This document shows positions 58,059 to 64,000 of a DNA stretch of 64,000 nucleotides, in pieces. Below the pieces are notes generated by a model that was not told the origin of the DNA, ran no database searches, and was given only the letters and a program-made list of their open reading frames with translations. Each line of letters begins with the position of its first letter. The first letter of the stretch is position 1. The translations under genes were made by a program, and so were the position numbers. Origin of the DNA: Calditrichia bacterium (lineage in GTDB: Bacteria; Calditrichota; Calditrichia; RBG-13-44-9; J075); contig JANQQU010000088.1 in the NCBI GenBank assembly GCA_028284905.1, positions 1 through 64,000 on the forward strand, in the 5' to 3' direction.

Positions 58059-59456
58059 ATGTCGATCTTAAAAGATACACCTGATAAAGAATTTTTAATT
58101 CGTCTGAATGAAGCAGCGGCCACAGTTGGGACAGTCGTTTTTCCCGCGGGTGCATATGTGCGCGAGCTAATGCTGGGGCGTCACCGTTCAAAAATATCCC
58201 TGATCGTTGCCGGTGATACGGAACCGTTTATTCAACATTTACGGGAGAGTGCCGGTGCAAGCAATAGCGACTCAGGTGACGAAAACGAAACACCCGCCCT
58301 GCAATACGATAAACATTTGATGAGAGTGTTTGCGGGAGAAAACATCACCGAAGATACCGGGAGCGCCCAGGCACTGGCAAGCAGCCTCAATCAAAAAGAT
58401 TTTTCCATCAATGCAATGGCAGTGGATATTCGGCCGGATAAATTTGGCGCTTTAATCGATCCTTTTCAGGGGGAAGCGGATTTGGAGAAGCGTATTATTC
58501 GCACAACCCTCGTTCCGGAAGTTGCCTTTCAGAAATCTCCGTTAAATATGCTGGCAGCAGTTTATCTGGCGGCCAGACTACATTTCCATATCGAGCAGGC
58601 AACTTTTCAAGCAATTCAGGATAATGCTTCTCTGTTAAAAGCAGTCCCCCGGGAAAATGTAACCAGCTATTTTAAAAGATTGATTTTGCTGAAGAAACCT
58701 TCCACCGGACTGGATTTGATGAAGAAGTCCGGTATTAGCCAGGTGGTATTTCCGGAGTTGGATGCGATGACCGGCGTGGAACAGCGCAACGAGTATCTGC
58801 ATAAAGATGTTTTTTACCACACCCTGAAAGTGCTGGACAACATTTCTGAGCATACCGATAGTTTCGAATTACGGATGGCAGCACTAATGCACGATATTGC
58901 CAAACCGCAAACCAAGCGATTTGTTAATGGCATTGGCTGGACATTTCATGGCCATGAAGAGCTGGGGGCCCGGATGGTATTGCGCATCGCCCGCCGGATG
59001 AAGCTGCCTATTGCATCTGCGGAATATATCAGTAAATTGGTTCGCCTTCACATGCGCCCCAGTCAGTTGGTGGGGGATGGAGTAACCGATAGTGCCGTCC
59101 GCCGCTTGATTACGGAAGCAGAGAAAGATATTAATGATTTAATGACACTTTGCCGCGCGGATATTACCTCGAAAAATCCGCACAAAGTTCGTAAATACCT
59201 TAATAATTTCGACAAGGTTGAAAGTCGGATGAAAGATGTGGAGGCGCTGGATCGTGAACGCGCTTTTCAGCCGGCAATTACCGGCAACGACATTATGAAA
59301 CACCTCGGAGTACCACCCGGTCCAATGATCGGAAAGATTAAAAAAGCCATTACAGATGCGATTCATGCCGGGGAAATTCCCAACGAAAAAGAAGCGTGTT
59401 TTCAGTATTTTTTGCAGATAAAAGAGCGCTTTACCAAGGAAAACGGTGAAAATTAA
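58059..59456 (+). CDS. CCA tRNA nucleotidyltransferase/poly(A) polymerase-like protein with HD domain; nucleotidyltransferase motifs degenerate
   Basis: FPAGAYVRELMLGRHRSKISLIVAG, NQKDFSINAMAVDI, ALIDPFQGEADLEKRIIRTT, FQKSPLNMLAAVYLAARLHFHIE; HD domain KDVFYHTLKVLDNI...AALMHDIAKPQTK. Confidence 0.85.
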   Translation: MSILKDTPDKEFLIRLNEAAATVGTVVFPAGAYVRELMLGRHRSKISLIVAGDTEPFIQHLRESAGASNSDSGDENETPALQYDKHLMRVFAGENITEDTGSAQALASSLNQKDFSINAMAVDIRPDKFGALIDPFQGEADLEKRIIRTTLVPEVAFQKSPLNMLAAVYLAARLHFHIEQATFQAIQDNASLLKAVPRENVTSYFKRLILLKKPSTGLDLMKKSGISQVVFPELDAMTGVEQRNEYLHKDVFYHTLKVLDNISEHTDSFELRMAALMHDIAKPQTKRFVNGIGWTFHGHEELGARMVLRIARRMKLPIASAEYISKLVRLHMRPSQLVGDGVTDSAVRRLITEAEKDINDLMTLCRADITSKNPHKVRKYLNNFDKVESRMKDVEALDRERAFQPAITGNDIMKHLGVPPGPMIGKIKKAITDAIHAGEIPNEKEACFQYFLQIKERFTKENGEN

Positions 59457-59567
59457 GTCGTTGGTTTGTTCGGAATCACATGGAAATAGTTACGGGAGAA
59501 TAAATTCCCCTGAAACAAATAAAAATCTAACAACGTCAATTGACAACATTAGTGGAAAGGAGCAGTA

Positions 59568-59819
59568 GTGGCTGATACAAAAAAAGGGAAAAATACCGAG
59601 AGTAAAGAAATCAGCGATATTCTGGATCAACTTTCCGAAACGGATAAGCCGCAATCGCAATCGAAACCGGCTGAGAAAAAAGAGGAGATCATTAAGAAAC
59701 CTGCGGGCATTACCGATGAGCCAGAAGATATTGAGGGCATGCTGGAAAAAATTTCCGAAAAACCGCGTGAAAAGCCCGGTTTTTTTCAAAAGCTGCTAAG
59801 CTTTTTCAAGAAATCGTAA
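59568..59819 (+). CDS. Small charged hypothetical protein (83 aa)
   Basis: ORF starting with GTG/ATG context 'ggaaaggagcagtag'; Lys/Glu-rich with amphipathic C-terminus GFFQKLLSFFKKS. Confidence 0.55.
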   Translation: MADTKKGKNTESKEISDILDQLSETDKPQSQSKPAEKKEEIIKKPAGITDEPEDIEGMLEKISEKPREKPGFFQKLLSFFKKS

Positions 59820-60010
59820 CATTATTTTTTTGACATTGATTCTTTAATATTCTTCTTGTTTCTGTCTGCATAGGTTCTTGAATGATTCGCAGCAGCGGAA
59901 TAAAATTGAGGGTTCAGACAATAAGTGCTGAAGTTCCGCAAGCTGTGCCGGCAAGCGGTTGCCGATACTGTAAATGAGATTATGATGATTGTTCAAAAAC
60001 GGAGGAACCT

Positions 60011-61378
60011 ATGAAGTTGAAGTGGAACGTTATTGCGTTAGTAATACTGTTTTGTACCTTACCTGGATGGGGACAGAGTTCATCCCCGCTTTCTTTAAAA
60101 GATTGCATTCGCATTGCGTTGGAAAACAACGTTTCTGTGCAAACCAACGAAAACCTTTCAAAAATTGCATCCAACAACTACCTGGCATCTTATAGCGATA
60201 TTTTACCGACTGTTTCCAGTTCATTCTCGGCCAGTCGCACGACTATCGGCCCGTCGGAATTCCTCGACCAGGTACCGGTTGGTTTTGACAGCACTACCGG
60301 TGATGCGATTTATGAAACCCGTGTGCGCGTCAGTGATAAATTGGAATTTAACTCCCACCGGGCCAATGTTACTGTGAATCAAAATATCTTTGATGGTGGC
60401 CGCTGGTGGAACAATATTCGGCAGGGAAAAGCAAATAAGAATGCCGCTGAATACAATTTCTTAAGCGAGACCAATTCGACAATTACCACTGTTGCTCAGA
60501 ATTATATCGATTTACTGAAGCAGGAAAAACTGCTGGAAGTGAATGAATTGATGGTTCAGCGTAGCCAGGACAACCTCAATCGTAGCCAGAAAATGTTTGA
60601 AATCGGCTCCGTGGCAAAAGTCGATGTTTTTCGCGCCAGAGGCAATTTAGGGCGTGACCGTATAACCATGATTAATCAGCGTAACCAGGTTCACCGGGCG
60701 CGCCAGCGGTTGAATATTTCTCTGGGAAGAGCGCCCAATACTCCCCTGGAGATTGCGAAAGATTACGAACTGGACTATAGTCTGCCTGCGCTGAAAGAAC
60801 TTACCGATCGGGCTTTCGATAATCAGCCGGAATTGCGTCGTCAGGAAATGCGAGTGCGCTCCGATGAACTGGATGTTTCCCTGGCAAAGAGTGCTTTCGT
60901 ACCGCGTGTTTCCGCATTCTTTTCCTATAACCGCGACAACGATGAATTGAAAAAACTCTACACAAGTTTTGATCGCAACTGGTCAACAGCCGTGGGGATT
61001 AACGTCAATTTCAATTTGTTCAATGGTTTTCAGGACATGGTTAATCATCAAAATGCCAAGATTGATCTGAAAAACACTCGTTTGGCATTGGAAGATTACA
61101 AACGTCAATTAACTTCGGACATTTCCGTTACCTATCAGAACTACAAAGATTTAGTGGAAATCGTTGAAATTAATGAGACCAACCTGGAAGCAGCCCAGGA
61201 AGAGTATCGCCTTGCAAACGAACGCTATCGCCTTGGTTCCGGCACTTCTCTTGATGTTCGTGAATCCCAGGTTAGCTTAACAGATGCTGAGCGAATTCTT
61301 GTTGCAGCGAAGTACGACTTAATCAGCACTTATGCTCGCCTGATGGAACTGGTCGGCAACGGTCAAAACGCATTCTAA
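60011..61378 (+). CDS. TolC family outer membrane protein
   Basis: Signal peptide; SLKDCIRIALENNVSVQT; long coiled-coil repeats; YRLGSGTSLDVRESQVSLTDAERILVAAKYD. Confidence 0.93.
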   Translation: MKLKWNVIALVILFCTLPGWGQSSSPLSLKDCIRIALENNVSVQTNENLSKIASNNYLASYSDILPTVSSSFSASRTTIGPSEFLDQVPVGFDSTTGDAIYETRVRVSDKLEFNSHRANVTVNQNIFDGGRWWNNIRQGKANKNAAEYNFLSETNSTITTVAQNYIDLLKQEKLLEVNELMVQRSQDNLNRSQKMFEIGSVAKVDVFRARGNLGRDRITMINQRNQVHRARQRLNISLGRAPNTPLEIAKDYELDYSLPALKELTDRAFDNQPELRRQEMRVRSDELDVSLAKSAFVPRVSAFFSYNRDNDELKKLYTSFDRNWSTAVGINVNFNLFNGFQDMVNHQNAKIDLKNTRLALEDYKRQLTSDISVTYQNYKDLVEIVEINETNLEAAQEEYRLANERYRLGSGTSLDVRESQVSLTDAERILVAAKYDLISTYARLMELVGNGQNAF

Positions 61379-61392
61379 TTTTTTATTGATTC

Positions 61393-61452
61393 CAGATATC
61401 GGAATGCCTGATCGTCTTTTAACAATCCGGCATTCCGATATCTGAATTTTTT
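61393..61452 (+). terminator. Rho-independent terminator
   Basis: CAGATATCGGAATGCC-20 nt loop-GGCATTCCGATATCTG then AATTTTTT; 16-bp perfect stem. Confidence 0.88.
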
Positions 61453-61603
61453 CCTCATATATTCTTCCCGCTATTTCATATCCTGGTAATAAATCCTACA
61501 GCTTTTTCCAGCAAGCGCCCCATTCATTTTAGTCGTTGAACTTGTTACGATTTAACACTAATTTGCAAAGGAACTGTCGAATTTTAATCATGGAGATTCA
61601 GGT

Positions 61604-63670
61604 ATGAGATGTACTACAAAAAGAACAGTCAATTTGCTTGCGTTGGTGGCGATTTTATGGGGAACGCCACTGTGGTCAGATGAAGGGGGAATCACTCAAC
61701 CGGTTTCTCTGCGCTTTCTGGATAGCGCAACTGGAATGGCAATAATTCCGCAGGGAATAACATTGCTGGATTATGAAAACCGACAAACCCTTTCCATTAA
61801 CCCGGTGGAAACTAGCGCTCCGGATCGCATGTCGTTTTGGGTAGCTGATGGTAACTATATCGCTACGGTGCAATCGGATGGCTATCAACCGATGAACGTG
61901 CGCGTCAATGTTGCCGGAGAAACGCCGCCGGCGATGAGCATTTTTCTCGATCCGCTGGAAACGCCAGCTGAATTGACAGATGCATACCTGGATGCCTTGC
62001 GTAAAGATGATGCCACGCTGGTGACGGGATTTATTAGCGATGCCGAGAGTGGATTCCCGCTTGTTGGCGCCCAAATCATTAATCCGCTGGATGGCACGGA
62101 AACAACGACAAATAGTACCGGTTATTTTCGGATATATCTCGATAACGCCCGGGAAAGCGGCTCACTTCGGGTAGAAAAAAATGGCTACATTTCTCAGGAA
62201 TATACCGGGATAGAATTATGGCCGCGCGGGGACTGGCAGTATCCGATTCGCCTCCGGCCCGGTACCGGCAGCGATGCCATCAACGAAAGTAAGGCCGAAC
62301 GCGGTACCGGCACTTGTGCCGATTGCGAACCGGCCGAGCCGGTAGTTGCGGAAGGCGGACTGCCTCCCTTACTGCTTTCTCTGACAATCCGTGTCGGGCG
62401 TAATTGTGGCGGAGGCCCGACATCCTGTACCAGTGTCGATGTGTTATCCCTGGAGACCTACTGCAAACGCGTGTTGGTTTCCGAATGGTTTTCCTGCTGG
62501 GGCTCGTTACCGAATGGATTGAATTCCATGCAAGCCGGGGCAATTGCGATCCGCACTTACGCCGCATGGCACATGTATAATTCCATCAGCGGCAGCTATG
62601 ATATTTGTGACAATACCTTTTGCCAGTTCCTGGGGAATTCTCAGACCAGCAACGGGAATTTTTCTGTGGATGCCACGGCCGGGCGAATTTTGCGGAATGC
62701 AATCGGGCAGGTAGTGCGGGCAGAATATGCTGCAGAAAACAATAACAAGGGATGTGGGAATGGTTTTACCGGCACCGGTTCATCCTGGCCCTGTATTAGT
62801 GATCCGGTTTGTATCAACCAAAGCCCGAATGGACATGGCCGCGGTATGTGCCAGTGGGGATCCGCGCGCTGGGCAAATGGCACGGCGATTTCCACTTCAT
62901 CACCCTGTAATGCCGGCCCGACCCATGGCAATGGCACGAAGAACTGGGAAGAAATTTTGAATCATTATTATCCGGACTATGAAATTGGTTATGCGGTTGG
63001 TGCAGAACTGACCAGTGCGCAGGGATTGCCATCTAACGTTTCTCCGGGGGAAACGACTCAGCTGATTTTTGCACTGGAAGCATTGTCCCCCAGTGAGTTT
63101 TTACTGGGCGCTTCTATTGCACCCAGCGGCAGTTTCGACTGGATCGATGATCCTGATAATGATGTTTTACTGAGTTTGAATAGCGGAACAAATGCAGTCG
63201 GCCGGGATTTTGATATTCCCGCGACAGTGACTGTTGGCGGTAGCTACGATGTGCTGGCAGCAGTTTGGTTTGACTCTGATGAAAATGGCGTTATCAATAC
63301 CGGGGATTTACAGGTGCACGGCATGCGCTTTGAAAATGTGTTAACCATGAATGTTACCGGTCTCACCCCGGTTAATGATTTGCTACCAGGCAGTTTTGAA
63401 CTTGGGCAAAATTTCCCCAATCCATTTAACCCGACAACAACTATTCAGTTTTCGCTGCCCAGCGCCGGTTGGACCACTTTGAAGATCTTTGATACGCTGG
63501 GTCGGAACGTTGCGGTCTTAACCGCTGCTCAACTGAGTGCCGGCAATTATGCCGTAAACTGGGATGCCTCTGCGCTTCCCGCCGGCGTTTATTATTACCG
63601 AATGACAGTCACCGGCAGCGAAGGCACCACCAGCTTTTCAGACAGCAAGCGATTAATACTTGCCAGGTAA
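61604..63670 (+). CDS. Secreted SpoIID/LytB-domain protein with carboxypeptidase-regulatory-like domain and C-terminal sorting domain
   Basis: DVLSLETYCKRVLVSEWFSCW...SMQAGAIAIRTYAAWHMYN...NGHGRGMCQWGSARWANG; ELGQNFPNPFNPTTTIQFSL. Confidence 0.85.
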   Translation: MRCTTKRTVNLLALVAILWGTPLWSDEGGITQPVSLRFLDSATGMAIIPQGITLLDYENRQTLSINPVETSAPDRMSFWVADGNYIATVQSDGYQPMNVRVNVAGETPPAMSIFLDPLETPAELTDAYLDALRKDDATLVTGFISDAESGFPLVGAQIINPLDGTETTTNSTGYFRIYLDNARESGSLRVEKNGYISQEYTGIELWPRGDWQYPIRLRPGTGSDAINESKAERGTGTCADCEPAEPVVAEGGLPPLLLSLTIRVGRNCGGGPTSCTSVDVLSLETYCKRVLVSEWFSCWGSLPNGLNSMQAGAIAIRTYAAWHMYNSISGSYDICDNTFCQFLGNSQTSNGNFSVDATAGRILRNAIGQVVRAEYAAENNNKGCGNGFTGTGSSWPCISDPVCINQSPNGHGRGMCQWGSARWANGTAISTSSPCNAGPTHGNGTKNWEEILNHYYPDYEIGYAVGAELTSAQGLPSNVSPGETTQLIFALEALSPSEFLLGASIAPSGSFDWIDDPDNDVLLSLNSGTNAVGRDFDIPATVTVGGSYDVLAAVWFDSDENGVINTGDLQVHGMRFENVLTMNVTGLTPVNDLLPGSFELGQNFPNPFNPTTTIQFSLPSAGWTTLKIFDTLGRNVAVLTAAQLSAGNYAVNWDASALPAGVYYYRMTVTGSEGTTSFSDSKRLILAR

Positions 63671-63723
63671 CTTTTAACTGATGAATCGTGCAATCTATCT
63701 AAACCGATGGGACAGAGAAGCGA

Positions 63724-64000
63724 ATGTATAGAATTGAATCGAAAATTGATACCGGCAGCAGCGATTTTAAAGAAAACAAAGCAGCAATGGATAAATTGCT
63801 CGATGAATTAAAATCCCGGGTTGCCGAAGTAAAAAAGGGTGGACCTCCCCATGCCCACAAGGCCCACGAATCCCGGGGAAAACTGTTTGTCCGGGAACGC
63901 CTGAACAAGCTGTTTGATCCCGATACACCTTTCCTGGAATTTTCACAACTCGCTTCCTGGGATATGTATAAAAATCAATCGCCATCTGCCAGCATGGTAA
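63724..64000 (+). CDS. Acyl-CoA carboxylase carboxyltransferase subunit (methylcrotonoyl/propionyl-CoA carboxylase beta-like), truncated at window end
   Basis: ATG at 63724: MYRIESKIDTGSSDFKENKAAMDKLLDELKSRVAEVKKGGPPHAHKAHESRGKLFVRERLNKLFDPDTPFLEFSQLA; no stop before 64000. Confidence 0.85.
   Translation, partial: MYRIESKIDTGSSDFKENKAAMDKLLDELKSRVAEVKKGGPPHAHKAHESRGKLFVRERLNKLFDPDTPFLEFSQLASWDMYKNQSPSASMV

Noticed and set aside
59949-59964. CGGCAAGCGGTTGCCG as a sigma-54 -24/-12 promoter upstream of the TolC gene
   Set aside because: GG-to-GC spacing is one base short of the TGGCAC-N5-TTGC geometry; better described as a small palindrome.
1-64000. tRNA, rRNA, CRISPR arrays, complete IS elements or prophage
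   Set aside because: Scanning for T-loop-like motifs, regularly spaced repeats and transposase/integrase motifs gave nothing convincing; tRNAscan-SE, CRISPRCasFinder and ISfinder searches would be decisive.

Overview
This is a 64-kb bacterial chromosomal window, coding-dense on both strands. It probably comes from a Calditrichota/KSB1-like or FCB-group lineage; that is an inference from three secreted proteins ending in 'NYPNPFNP(S/T)TTI' C-terminal sorting domains. Most genes belong to recognisable families: recA-recX, smg-like DUF494 with topA, dusA, DsbD, thpR, NAD kinase, a DtxR-regulated metal ABC operon, CHAT/TPR, HtrA, sigma-54 activators, glycosyltransferases, TolC and SpoIID. No rRNA, tRNA or CRISPR array was recognised. 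The strongest candidate for something undescribed is 56092-59819. There, a sigma-54 activator has an N-terminal half that reads as a degenerate glutamyl-tRNA reductase (GluTR/HemA). It lies directly upstream of a CCA-adding-enzyme-like protein that has lost its catalytic DxD but keeps an HD domain. These are two apparently catalytically dead tRNA-enzyme relatives in tandem. Other notable items are an HtrA protease followed by a pseudoprotease paralog missing the whole triad, a histidine kinase with Asn at the phospho-acceptor His, two metal permeases with C-terminal winged-helix tails, a TPR-CHAT gene with a composition break at the domain boundary, several families of short-word inverted repeat arrays (one pair bracketing a four-helix-bundle gene), and a 210-bp tandem duplication at a convergent gene junction. 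All family calls come from reading motifs; no database search was run.
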